Below the pieces are notes generated by a model. The model ran no database searches, was not told where the DNA came from, and saw only the letters and a list, made by a program, of their open reading frames with translations. The translations under genes and the position numbers were made by a program. A stretch of DNA of 64,000 nt, taken from assembly GCA_032622095.1 (NCBI GenBank), contig CP136066.1, positions 172,853,164 through 172,917,163 of the forward strand. The letters run 5' to 3'. Each line of letters opens with the position of its first letter. Positions within the stretch are counted from its first letter, which is position 1. Positions 34,508 through 46,634 of this stretch are shown here, in pieces. This stretch comes from Siphonodentalium dalli. Its lineage: Eukaryota > Mollusca > Scaphopoda > Gadilida > Siphonodentaliidae.

Positions 34508-34715
34508 TACAGTAATGCCCTAAATAATCAACTCCTTAACCACAGCAGAATTATGGGTAATTTTTTAGGATTTAGTCGGAAATATGGCTTGTTCCCATTC
34601 ATAGGAAAGCTCTCTTTCCGATGAATGGCAACAAGCCATATTTCCGACTAAATCCTAAAAAATTACCCATAATTCTGCTGTGGTTAAGGAGTCGATTATT
34701 TAGGACATTACTGTA
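34508..34715. mobile_element. F1 palindrome, full length
   Basis: TA + CAGTAATGCCCTAAAT and GGACATTACTG + TA. Both arms carry a TTTTTTAGGATTTAG variant, so they changed together. Confidence 0.9.
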
Positions 34716-35211
34716 GAAATAAATGTACATGTATATCGTAACAGAAAAATCTTACTGTTCACCATTCAAATTAACTTTTAAAATGAGCATATTTAATACT
34801 ACCTTACAAACTAGCTCCATACAGAGAGCTCAACATTACAGAAACAACATCAAAATATTGATGCATCATCATGAATTCCGTGTTTAAGCCAATCAGCACA
34901 GAGACTGTCATTATTCCATGAAGTCCTATACCAGGTCGATGAGTTCATATTCACTAATTAGTCTCATTACAGGGGTGGTATAGGACATGCAGTATCGGAT
35001 GTACATTCTTCTCTAAGGATAAATATGGATTCTTCTTAAATTATTTACTACAAAATCTGCCAACCGTGACCAAATATCCACTAATTGCGCTAAATATTTG
35101 TAAATTGGCTCTTGTGCTTCGCACTTAGAGTCTCAAGGAATGTATTTTTCTTTACATGAGCCATCATTGCTTGAGTGACAGGAACTCTTCCACAAAAAAT
35201 TTCTTGTAATG
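34716..35211. other. Intron, no recognised feature
   Basis: Nothing identifiable. Confidence 0.35.
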
Positions 35212-35367
35212 TAAAGTAATTCCCAAAATAATCGACTCCTTAACCACAGAAGAATTATGGGTAACTTTTCAGGATTTATTCGGAAATATGGCTTGTTGCC
35301 ATTTATCAGAAAGCTCACCCATAATTTTGCTGTGGTTAAGGAGTTGATTGTTTAGGGCATTACTGTA
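35212..35367. mobile_element. F1 palindrome, internally deleted
   Basis: The left end is degraded (TAAAGTAATTCCCAAAAT). The right arm is short and begins at CACCCATAATTTTGCTGTGG, so about 60 bp of the palindrome is missing. Confidence 0.8.
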
Positions 35368-35389
35368 ACACAAAATAGATGGACTGGTG

Positions 35390-35649
35390 TTAACCCTCAG
35401 CTGCGCTGGTGCAGCATTAAAGACCCTCTGCCAGTGTATTATCTTTATATATATGCGAGTCTCCCATAGGAAGCCTTGCATATATATATAAATAGAATGC
35501 ACTGGCTTACAAGTTCAAGATAATTATTGTTAGGAAGTGCATTCTTTTATATATGCGAGGCTCCCTATGGGAGACTCGCATATATAAGAGAATGCATTGA
35601 CACAGGGTTTTCAAAAAATTTCAGGAATCTCCCATCATGGAAGGGTTAA
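35390..35649 (+). mobile_element. F2 element
   Basis: TTAA + CCCTCAGCTGCGCTGGTGC (CATGACGG deleted) to ATCATGGAAGGG + TTAA. The first hairpin has extra TA dinucleotides in the TATATA run. Confidence 0.82.
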
Positions 35650-35733
35650 ATATTTGTCTCATTTGTTATAATACCCAGGACAAATATAAAGTAGGCTTTA
35701 TATATAAATACATTAAATATTTCCATTGTAAAC

Positions 35734-35990
35734 TTAACTTTTTCATGACGGGATCTGCACTTGTGCAACATTAAATATCCTTTTCCAATGCATTCTCTTA
35801 TATATATGAGTCTCCCATAGGGAGCCTCGAATATATAAGAAAATGCACTGGCTTACAAGGTAAATATTGTTATGCCAATGTATTCTATTATATATGCAAG
35901 GCTCCCTATGGGAGACTGGTATATATAAGAGAATGCATTGGCACAGAGTTTTCGCAATATTTCAGGAAGTTCCAGTCATGGAAGGGTTAA
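35734..35990 (+). mobile_element. F2 element
   Basis: TTAA + CTTTTTCATGACGGGATC to CATGGAAGGG + TTAA. Two hairpins, the second with GGTATATATAAG in place of GCATATATAAG. It lies 84 bp after another F2 in the same orientation. Confidence 0.85.
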
Positions 35991-36689
35991 TTGTTCCATG
36001 GGTCCATACTCTGGATAGTTGAAATTGCTTCCGCTGGCCATTCTCTCAGACTTGTCAGAACATGTTTGCCTGGATATGTAGTCATTGTCTTTGAACCTTG
36101 TATTCACAATAACATAGCTCAGACACCCTATTATTAACAGCAGTCTAAAGAAAACATGCTTATTTTGCTTCCATTTCAAAAGAATTTTAATAGCCAGCCA
36201 TTGAAATCTCATAAGACCCAAACTCAGATTTATATTCTCTAAAACAAAACAGCCCCTTGTCTTTGTCTAACCAGTGAAACTGAAACAGAGGCTGTCAATA
36301 AATATCCATTAGCTGGCATTGTAAGACCTTTGGAGTGAAACAACAAAGGATAGTAAAACTGTTGTAAGGGTCTTAAGACCCTCTCAGATGGTTTCTTTAC
36401 TTGACCTTTGTGGATGAGGTAGGAATAATTGATTGAAATTAATCCGTGATGAATGGATGGCTAAGGCACCTTGCTGCCTCTCAGACCACTTGATGTAAAA
36501 GGTCGAGTTTGACAGCTAACATTGTCAGCAATTCTTCTGAAGCCCATCCAGCAAGGTTTACTCTTATGGACTTATAACTCTTCCATGTCTGTCTGATGAT
36601 TGAAGTTCCCAGTTTGAAGTTGGTGACGGATGTTCACACATTCGTCAGCTCGATTATAATTTTATCTTCTGCAAATTAGGCGATATGGA
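35991..36689. other. Intron, no recognised feature
   Basis: Nothing identifiable. Confidence 0.35.
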
Positions 36690-36980
36690 AACTGAACGGA
36701 AGGGAAAAAATAACTAAAAACAATGTTAATTTGAGACTGTAGATACTTCCCAGAAGATGAGGCCTAAGTAGAATGAGGTCCCCGAAGGGTAAACTGAACG
36801 GAAGGGGAAAAGTAATAAAAAACATGTTAATTTGAAACTATAGATACTTCCCAGAAGATGAGGCTTAAGTAGAATGAGGTCCCCAAAGGGTGAAATTGGT
36901 GATGGTATGCGGGGTAGCATTACTAAATTCACCCTCTGGGGACCTGATTCTGTAAACTTCAGACACGCTATTTCTAGGCA
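36690..36980. mobile_element. F4 copy with a 102-bp partial duplication
   Basis: ACTGAACGGAAGGG through GAATGAGGTCCCC occurs at 36691 and again at 36793. Only the second is followed by a hairpin (GGTGATGGTATGCGGGGTAGC, GGGGACCTGATTCTG). Confidence 0.7.
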
Positions 36981-38087
36981 TTCTGGAGTAAAATAAATTG
37001 AAATACATGAGTATATCTGAGTATATAACAATTTTGTCTTCATTTCAAGAAGTATTTGAGGCTGGAAGTTGATGTGTGTGAATTCAACAGTCATCTGATT
37101 CCAGAAACTCAAATTTATTTAAAGATCTGTTGCACAAAAACTTTTATTGGAATTTGTGCTGAAAATTCACAATGATTTGCGAACAGGTCAAATATAATCA
37201 CAATGATGAGCAAACATGTCGGACAAATAATCTAATTACGCTCGACAGAAGGTTCTCTCATTCGATTCATTCCTGCATAAAACACTTCAAATACCTCAAA
37301 GAAAGAACAAATTTCAAATCAATGATTGGATCGCACAAATTATTACCATTTGAATTAGCAATAAAAACGTGATATAGAAAATCGTAATATTCTTGTTGAG
37401 CCAGAGATTAATGAATGTTTTGATTGAAAGGCATTGATTTTTGACGAAAAAATCATCGGTGACACTCGTATGCTGTATTTGACGAGTGGACGGAATCGTT
37501 CTGAAGTGTCGCTTAATTATATCTCAATACATCATGTGACTGAAAGTAAATCGTTCTTGGATCAACGATTTTCTTTTTCATCAAAAGATGCGTCATCGCA
37601 TTGTTCTCGATAAATTATTTGAATGGGAGTAGAACATGTGTTGAATGGCCAGTATGGTACTGATGGTGCTTAAGTAGGCATGTTGTGGATTGGAGTGTGG
37701 TGTCCGCAGGGAGGATATCTCAAGTGCTGTAACATCTACTTCACCATTCTTTGAGAATTCATCATCTTGTGGCATGTTTTTCCAATTGAAAGTGTGGGCA
37801 TATTCAGGGGTGGCAGAGTGGGGGGGGGGTGCAGTGGGACAGCATATGTTGCCCCCATTGCCCCACCAATGGCAGATATCACCGTTTGTTGCCCCGTAGT
37901 GCGAGAAATACCTTCTATCTTAACAGAAATCTAATATTGTCCTGAGAGCATATGTTTATACCCCCCCCCCCCCCGTTTAAAAATGGTTGTATTATGTCAT
38001 CAGTCTGTCTAGCCATTTGTACATCCGTCTGTCTGTCCATTAACATTTTTGGTTTCCGACTGATAACTTCAGTTTGGATTATTTGAA
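36981..38087. other. Intron, no recognised gene
   Basis: Contains G-run and C-run patches at 37820 and 37960 and a short GTCTGTC stretch near 38020. No exon recognised. Confidence 0.35.
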
Positions 38088-38298
38088 AAAACTAAAGAAG
38101 TTTCTAAAGAAATTAAAAAAACTTGTTCATTTGATAATAAAGATACTGCCCAAAGGAGATGAGACCTATTAAAGCAGAATGAGGTCCCCAGAGAGCGAAT
38201 TTAGTGATGCTAGCCCACTGTACAGAGGCATCACTATAAAATTCACCTCTGGGGACCTTATTCTGCAAATGTCCAGCACCATATTTTGAGGCCTGCAG
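38088..38298. mobile_element. F4 foldback copy
   Basis: Runs from AAACTAAAGAAGTTTCTAAA through GCAGAATGAGGTCCCC and a GCTAGCCCACTGTACAGAGGC loop to GGGGACCTTATTCTGC, then ATTTTGAGGCCTGCAG. Confidence 0.75.
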
Positions 38299-38311
38299 AT
38301 AGCAGACACTG

Positions 38312-38998
38312 GCTCAGTATGATGATGTGCTCAGTATGATGTGCTCAGTATGATGTGCTCAGTATGATGTGCTCAGCTCAGTATGATGTGCTCAGTATGA
38401 TGTGCTCAGTATGATGTGCTCAGTATGATGTGCTCAGTATGATGTGCTCAGCTCAGTATGATGTGCTCAGCTCAGTATGATGTGCTCAGCTCAGTATGAT
38501 GTGCTCAGCTCAGTATGATGTGCTCAGTATGATGTGCTCAGTATGATGTGCTCAGTATGATGTGATCAGTATGATGTGCTCAGCTCAGTATGATGTGCTC
38601 AGTATGATGTGCTCAGTATGATGTGCTCAGTATGATGTGCTCAGTATGATGTGCTCAGTATGATGTGCTCAGCTCAGTATGATGTGCTCAGTATGATGTG
38701 CTCAGTATGATGTGCTCAGCTCAGTATGATGTGCTCAGCTCAGTATGATGTGCTCAGTATGATGTGCTCAGTATGATGTGCTCAGTATGATGTGCTCAGC
38801 TCAGTATGATGTGCTCAGTATGATTTGCTCAGTATGATGTGCTCAGTATGATGTGCTCAGTATGATGTGCTCAGCTCAGTATGATGTGCTCAGTATGATG
38901 TGCTCAGTATGATGTGCTCAGTATGATGTGCTCAGCTCAGTATGATGTGCTCAGTATGATGTGCTCAGTATGATGTGCTCAGTATGATATGCTCATTC
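38312..38998 (+). repeat. Minisatellite of 14-bp and 19-bp units
   Basis: About 45 near-perfect copies of CTCAGTATGATGTG, some extended by an extra CTCAG to 19 bp. Short and long units alternate irregularly, with runs of four long units near 38450-38520. Only a few substitutions occur (TGATCAG near 38563, TGATTTG near 38821). Length is likely polymorphic. Confidence 0.97.
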
Positions 38999-39024
38999 AG
39001 TATTCCATTCCCTCTTACCCTCTT

Positions 39025-39250
39025 TTAACCCTTCCTGAAATTTTGCAAAAACCCTGTGCCAATGCATTCTCATATATCAGAGTCTCCCATATGGAGCCTC
39101 GCATATATAAGAAAATACATTGGCCTAACAATATTTACCTTGATCTTGTAGGCCAGTGCATCCCCATGGGAGACTCGCATTTATAAGAGAATGCACTGGA
39201 ACAGGATCTTTAATGCTGCACCAGCGCGGCTCTTTTCATGAAAGGATTAA
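39025..39250 (-). mobile_element. F2 element, deleted second hairpin arm
   Basis: TTAA + CCCTTCCTGAAATTTTGC to GCGGCTCTTTTCATGAAAGG + ATTAA. The inner part of the second hairpin (CTCTTATATATGCGAGGC) is gone. Confidence 0.82.
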
Positions 39251-40091
39251 AGATTATTTTGCACTGCTTTTTTTCCTTTTATACATGCCAAATTTAGTGA
39301 AACCAAATATCTTTCAGGTGATATAAAGCTTTCATTTGATCCTTGATGAATTTCTGATCAAAAGGTTCAAAATCTACCTCGTCTATATATCAATGAGTTA
39401 GAACTCACCATACTCTCTCAGAGGCTGCCCCAAGAAATGATCCAAATCAAGGAACAGGACCCGGACTTAAAGCCCTTTGCTTCCAGTTTCACTATTTTAC
39501 TTCAGTCAAACAGAGTCAAAGAGTATAAAGACATGATGTGGTAGCTTGTCTGTTCTTTGAAATCACTATTAGAATTACCTGAAGCATCGTTTTCCATTCT
39601 TTGATGGCACTGAGAGTCCTACCTGAGTTAACGAGTAATACACACCTCACCTGAAGAATCAAGGGAACTTCATGCTTAATAATTAACACAACAATCCTCG
39701 ACCAATTTGTGAAGCTCGTTATGTTACCTTGTGTTGTGGTACAAAAAATGTTATATTTTTAACAGCTGAGTTTAGAGGCAAAGAGATAAAGTTCAAACTC
39801 AGACAATGTTATCACTCATTTGTAAAAGACGTTTTTTGCGTGTTCTATTTGTATAATCTGTATTCATTTAGTACAGGATATACTTGCAAGGGGTGGTGAA
39901 AACAAAAACTGAAATAAGAAGAACAAAACTAACAGGGAACAATGTTTACATGCTACAAATACATTTGGACCCAGTCTTTCTTTTCGAGTCAATAAATTTT
40001 TATCATTTTGGCTTCTAATTACCATTTTATAGCCAGAAATTTATACGAAAACTGCAGGGAACTGGGACCACATTTAATAACCAACGCAAGA
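39251..40091. other. Intron, no recognised feature
   Basis: Nothing identifiable. Confidence 0.35.
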
Positions 40092-40440
40092 TATATTAAA
40101 GTGATGTGAAGCACTCTAGTAGGGTGATCGAATAGAAATTGAGAATAATCTTGCTCAAAGTAGTTATTTGTTACGAATATTAATTAATCATTCTTATATA
40201 TTAATTAAATGCAATCACCCTCAATGGCGAAATCATTTGTTAGATTATTGCCAATAGTTTCGCCCCGAATCGAGATGTAAATATTTACAATTGGGCATAG
40301 TTCAGATGATGTTTTCTATGGAGTGGTATGGTCAATGTCTGAAATTTTCGATGATGTTAGTAGAATGCTACATTCCCTGAGTGCCTGAGTACTAACTTAT
40401 CAATTTCACGCATCCGAACAAGTCCATAATGCATCTATAA
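40092..40440 (+). repeat. F10 dispersed repeat, copy 1
   Basis: ATATTAAAGTGATGTGAAGC through CATCCGAACAAGTCCATAAT is the reverse complement of 47316-47646 at moderate identity. TGTAAATATTTACA, GATGATGTTTTCTATGGAGT and GAATGCTACATTCCC are shared. No coding content recognised. Confidence 0.75.
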
Positions 40441-40984
40441 GGCTTGGTGTTTATGATATTTCCATCATAGTGACTCGACTACACCCCCAGGGAGTTTTTG
40501 CACTCAGATATTGCCATTTGCACAGACAGTGTTTATTGCATAATGTATAATCTTCAAACCCAGATCGCAGCTCGGAGATTATAAACAGTCCAGCAATCAG
40601 AATCCTGGGTAAACAATCAAGCGGGCCGACTGCACTCCAGATAGTAATTCTGATTTAATTTCGCCCCTAATATACTGGAATCAACGAGTCTGAATGGAAC
40701 CAGGACCCTTACTGTGTAGTGTGCACTGAAAACCAAACAGGTTAATTACAGAGTTATGATATGGTCTTGTTTCATTTGGAAGATAGGAATCATAGTACAG
40801 TGGGGTCACATCTACCAGTGAGCATTTTCGACAGGGAAGAAGGGGTGGGTATGTACAGAACAGTTAATCTGGACCCTTACTTTAGTATGCAATTCCAACC
40901 ATATAACCAAGAAAGCAAAATTTGGCATTCACAAACTTTGTATATGGAAGAGAAATACTGTGCACAACCAATATTTTTCAGCTA
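40441..40984. other. Intron, no recognised feature
   Basis: Nothing identifiable. Confidence 0.35.
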
Positions 40985-41042
40985 TAGTAATGCCCATAAT
41001 TCTGCTGTGGTTAAAGGGTCATATACTTCGGGCATTACTGTA
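40985..41042. mobile_element. F1 remnant, 58 bp
   Basis: A short left end TAGTAATGCCCA fused to most of a right arm (TAATTCTGCTGTGGTTAAAG ... GGGCATTACTG + TA). The right arm has the GGGTCATATACTT variant also seen at 46851. Confidence 0.85.
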
Positions 41043-41464
41043 TCTATTTTATTTCGCAGGGGACTGGGAGCATAAAAGGTTAAGACACTGTGTGCGACCT
41101 CAGATCCATCAAATATACCAGTCATTGGACCAAATGATACAACATTAGGACATCCCCTGTGAGCTATCACTCTCACTACAGATTTCCCTCACTAAAGGCT
41201 TTCCTCACATTAAGAAATTTTGTTGCCTAATTTCCATAGTTATCTCTCTATCATTCCAGACAGCATTGGGAAATGGATCTGGTTTATCAGGTTTATTAGA
41301 CTTAATATAGTTCTTCGTAATGTTATTGGACAGTGTGACTTTTATAGTCTGTGCTGGATATATATATCGATTTCATAACTTCAGTGGTAGGTATTATGCT
41401 GCATCGGATTGCATTGTCTCAGTCAATAAGGCACACGAAACTGCATGGCCCAAAACATTATGAC

Positions 41465-41612
41465 ACACAGACCTCAAAATACGGTGCTAGATATTTGCAA
41501 AATGAGGTCCCCAGAGGGTGAATTTAGTGACACAACCCGCATAGCAGGCTAGAATCACCAAGTTCATCATCTGGGGACCTTATTCTGCATGGTCCCATCT
41601 GCTTTGGGAGAC
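41465..41612. mobile_element. F4 foldback copy
   Basis: GCAAAATGAGGTCCCC to GGGGACCTTATTCTGCATGG, preceded by CCTCAAAATACGGTGC. It runs straight into an F2 fragment at AGACTTACTCACATTTATAA. Confidence 0.75.
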
Positions 41613-41773
41613 TTACTCACATTTATAAGAGAATTCATTGGCCTATCAATATTTACCTCAAGGTATATATTTTGAGGCCCGGCCCTTTGCATGGGAGACT
41701 CGCATATAAGAAAATGCACTGACACAGGATCTTTAATGCTGAACCAGTCCAGCTTCCACCATGTAAGGGTTAA
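41609..41773 (-). mobile_element. F2 fragment joined to F4
   Basis: Holds the inner half of one hairpin, the TATTTACCTCAAGG spacer and the terminal part GATCTTTAATGCTGAACCAG ... CATGTAAGGG + TTAA. Confidence 0.75.
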
Positions 41774-41798
41774 TTAATTAGGCCTGAAATTTATATGT

Positions 41799-42022
41799 TA
41801 CAGTAATGGCCTAAATAATCGACTCCTTAACCATAGCAGAATTATGGGTAATTTTTCAGGATTTAGTCAGAAATATGGCTTGTGGCTTGTTGCCATTCAT
41901 CGGGAAGCTCTCAGTGAGAGCTTTCCGATGAATAGCAACAAGCCATATTTCTGACTAAATCCTGAAAAATTAATCATAATTCTGCTGTGGTTAAGGAGTC
42001 GATTATTTAGGCCATTGCTGCA
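41799..42022. mobile_element. F1 palindrome just upstream of exon C
   Basis: TA + CAGTAATGGCCTAAAT on the left, GGCCATTGCTG + CA on the right. GGCTTGT is duplicated in the left arm. It ends 87 bp before exon C, so it lies in the branch-point neighbourhood. Confidence 0.88.
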
Positions 42023-42082
42023 CTTTTAACATTGCTTGAGTGCAATTATATCCACAACTAGAGGACATATCTCATGCGTTAA

Positions 42083-42301
<219 letters not shown>

Positions 42302-42390
42302 TAGCTGCAAAAAACATATTTCATTCAATACATATTGAAATAGTTAGCATTTAAAATCTTATATAGGCTAGACAAATTTCACTTGCTGGC

Positions 42391-42776
42391 TTAACCCTTT
42401 ACCCAACAGAAGGGCCCTGTGCCAATGCATTCTCTTATATATGCGAGTCGACCATAGGTCGCCTCGCATATATAAGAGAATGCATTGGCTTAACACATTA
42501 CAAATTATAAAATTGTTAAAGAATGTAAGAAAAAATGTTAAATTTTTTTTTTAGGCCAATGCATTCTCTTATATATGCGAGGCAACCTATGGTCGACTCG
42601 CATATATAAGAGAATGCATTGGCACAGGGCATAACTGTAACTATCACAATGTGGTCAAGGAGCCGGTTCCAATGATATCCATATTTGTATGGTTCTATTG
42701 AGACAGACCGAAGATATTTTAGGCTGTTGAAGCTTTATTTGGCCGGTTTTGGCCGTTTTGTTGGGTAAAGGGTTAA
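42391..42776 (-). mobile_element. F3 element, reference full-length copy
   Basis: TTAA on both sides. Short arm CCCTTTACCCAACAGAAGGG, two GTCGAC-loop hairpin cores separated by an ATTATAAAATTGTTAAAGAA spacer, then the long arm with CAATGTGGTCAAGG, TTAGGCTGTTGAAG and GGCCGGTTTTGGCCG. It begins 142 bp after exon C. Confidence 0.93.
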
Positions 42777-42916
42777 AACTTGTCCTTGTACAATTTTTGA
42801 GAAATTTCGATAAAAAACGTGTGTAGTGTATATTACAAGAAAACGGAAAGATAATAATATAACAATATCAATTATAGCGAACATGAAAAGCTGTTTTCAC
42901 CCTATTCATGCAATGC

Positions 42917-43081
42917 TACAGTAATGCCCTAAATAATCGACTCCTTAACCACAGCAGAATTATGGGTAATTTTTCAGGATTTAGTCGGAAATATGGCTTG
43001 ATGCCATTCGGAAAGTCTCACTGAAAAATTACCCATAATTCTGCTGTGGTTAAGGAGTCGATTATTTAGGACATTACTGTA
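42917..43081. mobile_element. F1 palindrome, shortened centre
   Basis: TA + CAGTAATGCCCTAAAT and GGACATTACTG + TA. Part of the centre of the right arm is deleted. Confidence 0.88.
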
Positions 43082-43986
43082 TCTGAAATTGATAATGCAG
43101 ACAATAGTGCTACTTTAAGATACATTCCTAGATTGAGCTATTTATAAATTGTAGCCTTTTTTTTATCAATCTGTATTATTCCGATAACTGAACTGATGAA
43201 AATTGAAAATTCAGAGATGAGCTGAAGATCACTCTTTTGCTCCATCAAATTAAGAACATTCAGATCTTTTCCCCAAATAGTTTGTGTAATATCCCCAAAT
43301 GGTTGTTGTTTTATTGAATGCGGAACATCACAAGAATATAAGAACATCCCATGATAAAAGAAAAATAATGCTCGGAAGTTTGATAGATGGTCTAGCATGA
43401 CATAGGAGTTCTTATAACAAAGACAAACTCATCAAAGACATCTAAATTAATCAGACTTATAACATAGCTAGAACCATTCAGACCAAAAACTGGTTTGTGT
43501 TATGTAGGCGTTGGGGATATATTGTGAGACATTTATTTTGTAAGTGTCCCTATTGAGGAAGTTTTATTATGACTATAAGGGTATTAACTTACACATACCA
43601 TTATCCCCTTATATTCTTGTCTTTGATGTAAGTATCAGAATCTAAAACAAGAGTATACAGAACAAATGGTCTGGTCTAATGAGCTCATATTTTGGGCAAG
43701 AATGTGGTCTATTTGGAATTGCCGAATTTTCCATGCATAACAATGAGTGTGTCAACACTGGAGTCAGTACATTTTTTGTCTGACATACATCGTTCATTCT
43801 GGATTGTTGGTTTGTCGTCAAAACCACAGTTATTGGATGGATTCTCAATTCAAAATTGTATAAAGAATGTTTTCCCTGCAAAAAGAGATACAAAATTTTT
43901 GTGTATGTAAATATATTTCCTACCCTCCCTCCCCAGTGTCTGTATTCTTATTCCTTTTTACTTTCTTTTTCTTTCATCTCAATAAA
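43082..43986. other. Intron, no recognised feature
   Basis: Nothing identifiable. Confidence 0.35.
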
Positions 43987-44307
43987 GATGATTCATTTAA
44001 TCAGTCAGACCAATAATTGATTCTGTCCACCATGTTACTAAAATTCACAAACTGCCACAGGACACTTGACCAATTTGAAGTAAAAAAAAAATCAATATTT
44101 TCCTGTGTATTTCTATTGGTCACAAAAATTGAGTGGGTCTGTCAGGGTCTGTAGTCTTTTTTTTTTAATCTCAAAATGATGATTCATTCCGGCTTGTCAG
44201 TCATGCCGATGATATTGATTCTTTCCAACAAGTTGCTGAAATTCATCAGTAGTGGACCAATTTGAAGTCAATATTCCCCATGGGCTTCTATTGGTCACTC
44301 CATTTCG
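43987..44307 (+). repeat. Diverged tandem duplication of about 140-190 bp
   Basis: GATGATTCATT, TTGATTCT..CCA, TGACCAATTTGAAGT and TTCTATTGGTCAC occur in the same order at 43987-44128 and 44176-44307. Confidence 0.7.
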
Positions 44308-44632
44308 GGGTCACTCCATTATTTGCTCAGGACAGTGGCATGTCAATTCTGACGTGTATCATTATAACCATGTCTCCAATCCCAGCACTAATGCATCTGT
44401 AATCGATTATGAATTGATGTCGAATAATACCCCACAATCTATATCTTTACCATAGGACTTCTGTGACAATAATCATGCCTTTCTTCATTGAGAAACCACT
44501 TGATAGATTTAATAGAAAATGGATTATAACCGGAGGATTTATTCACTCTCTTTATTGGAGCCCGAAGGTGCTCTGTTGAATATGATGGGTCCTCGTATAT
44601 ATCACTATTGGTTCATGACTACTACAGTAATG

Positions 44633-44824
44633 CCCGAAGTATATGACCCTTTAACCACAGCAGAATTATGGAAAATTTATCAGGATTTAGTCGGAAATAT
44701 GGCTTGTTGCCATTCATCAGAAATTTCTCACGAGAGTCAGCAAGCCATATTTCCAACTAAATCCTGAAAAACTTCCCATAATTCTGCTGTGGTTTAGGGG
44801 TCGATTATTTAGGACATTACTGTA
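44633..44824. mobile_element. F1 palindrome with unequal arms
   Basis: TA + CAGTAATGCCCGAAGT and GGACATTACTG + TA. The left arm carries the GTATATGACCC variant, the right arm the GGGTCGATTATT form. The centre is partly deleted. Confidence 0.86.
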
Positions 44825-45387
44825 AGTCAGGAATATTTCTGGATGAAGACTGTTATTGGAATGGTTTACCCCTCGGCATAGTTTAACCAAATCAACATTA
44901 ATTACCACTTGGCGCTCTAGATCGGATATTAAACATTTGAGAATTTCATTAATATCCTGTTCCGATGAGTGTATAATTTTTCAACAACTCCATCAGTCCA
45001 TCTTAGAGTTTTCAAATTTGATTGTTTTAACACCCTCCCCATCCTGTTGTCAAAAAACCTTATAAATATCAAACAAAGCCTTTTTTATAGGTTTTATAAA
45101 AAATAGCCCAAAACCTTAATGCATCTTTATATTCATCACACTCCAGAATGATTTGCCTTCAATTTTGCATGAACTTATTTACCTTGTCTATTTATAATCA
45201 AAAATATTCATAATTACCATACTTTTCATAATTACCGACCAATCAGTGATCATGTAGGATTATTTCAACATTAACGCATGCCGCAGACCTGTTATATTTG
45301 AAACAACTGCAATCTGTAGTCTTGCTTAAGTATTTATCAAGGAATATTACAATTAAATCATTCAGTGCTTGATTCTCTAAGTATTTG

Positions 45388-45698
45388 TACCTATTACTAG
45401 TATAGTGGATGTCCTTGCACCTCGTCCACTCAAGTACAGTAATGCTCTAAGTAATCAACTTCTTAACCACAGCAGAATTATGGGTAACTTTTCAGGATTT
45501 AGTCGGAAATGTGGCTTGTTGCCATTCATCGAAAAGCTCTCGGGGAGAGCTTTCCGATGAATGGCAACAAGCCATATTTCCGACTAAATCCTTAAAAGTT
45601 ACCCATAATTCTGCTGTGGTTAAGCAGTCGATTAATTAGGGCATTACTGTACCTATTACTAGTATAGTGGATGTCCTTGCACCTCGTCCACTCAAGTA
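45388..45698 (+). repeat. Exact 49-bp direct repeat flanking F1
   Basis: 45388-45436 and 45650-45698 are identical (TACCTATTACTAGTATAGTG ... CGTCCACTCAAGTA). Each begins and ends with TA. The element occupies exactly the space between them. Confidence 0.93.
45435..45651. mobile_element. F1 palindrome between 49-bp repeats
   Basis: TA + CAGTAATGCTCTAAGT and GGGCATTACTG + TA, full length with a CTCTCGGGGAGAG centre. The related unoccupied locus at 45948-45991 carries only one copy of the flanking segment. Confidence 0.93.
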
Positions 45699-45962
45699 TT
45701 CATGTTAGAACATAGCTGAATATTTGCCATAAATTTTGTACAAACTCATTTACCTTGTCTACGGTATTAATCCAGAATATTCATAATTTCCCTATCTATA
45801 GATATATATCTAAATATCAACTCATGTAACAGATCTGCTACATTCTATTAGCAACTGCATTCTATCTCATGTATTCTGCTTGAGTTTTTATCAAGGAATA
45901 TTATAGCTAATAATTCAATGCTTGATGCCTCAAGTACAATGTACTTGTACCTATTATAGCCC

Positions 45963-46097
45963 CATGTCCTTACACCTTGTCCACTCAGGTATTCATGTTA
46001 GTATCCAGGTGAATACAGCACCCGATTACCATGTCCTTACACCTCGTCCACTCAGGTATTCATGTTAGTATCCAGGTGAATACAGCACCCGATTACC
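45963..46097 (+). repeat. Tandem 67-bp duplication
   Basis: CATGTCCTTACACC through ACAGCACCCGATTAC occurs at 45963 and 46030 with about one mismatch. Confidence 0.88.
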
Positions 46098-46427
46098 TCT
46101 TTCTCATCTTGATTTATCAGCCAAAAAAACTGACAGTTAGAAGACGTAGTCAGCCAAAAACTCATGTTCGTACTCATGTTAGAAGAGAATTCGTATGGAG
46201 ATGTGCAGGATAAACAGCCTTGATTAATTCAGAATGCTGACAAGTGTATCAACATGCAAAAATTATGGTGAATCGTTATTAGGCCAATGAAACTTTCAAC
46301 AATCTTTTGTAAGTTAGTCGTAATGTAAAAAAAAAATTGATTCGAAGTTTTCAATTTAAAATTTCGAAGATTTATATCAATATATAAAAAGGTAATTTTG
46401 TTTGCAATTGTTTGGTGTCCTTCAAAA
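46098..46427. other. Intron, no recognised feature
   Basis: Nothing identifiable. Confidence 0.35.
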
Positions 46428-46615
46428 ACTAAACTAAAAATTTTATAAAATAAATAAATTATAAATTTAACAAAATATTCTCTGCCAGATAGTACCTAAG
46501 CAGAATGAGGTCCCCAGAGGGTGAATTTAGTGATGCTAGCCCGCTATGTGGGATAGCGTAACTAAATTCACCCTCTGGGGACCTTATTCTGCAAATGACA
46601 GACACACTAAACTCA
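46428..46615. mobile_element. F4 foldback copy, well preserved
   Basis: AAAACTAAACTAAAAATTTT, then GCAGAATGAGGTCCCC, a near-perfect palindrome around GCCCGCTATGTGGGATAGC, and GGGGACCTTATTCTGC with AAATGACAGACACAC. Confidence 0.82.
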
Positions 46616-46634
46616 GACTTGGACGAGAATAGCA

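Larger units (their letters stand above)
45110..46000 (+). repeat. Old tandem duplication, about 0.3-kb units
   Basis: About 45170-45436 and about 45740-45991 share, in order, TTTACCTTGTCTA, AATATTCATAATT, TTATCAAGGAATATTA, GCTTGAT, TTGTACCTATTA, ATGTCCTT and GTCCACTCA. The first unit contains the F1 insertion with a 49-bp duplication. The second is its unoccupied paralogue. Confidence 0.75.
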
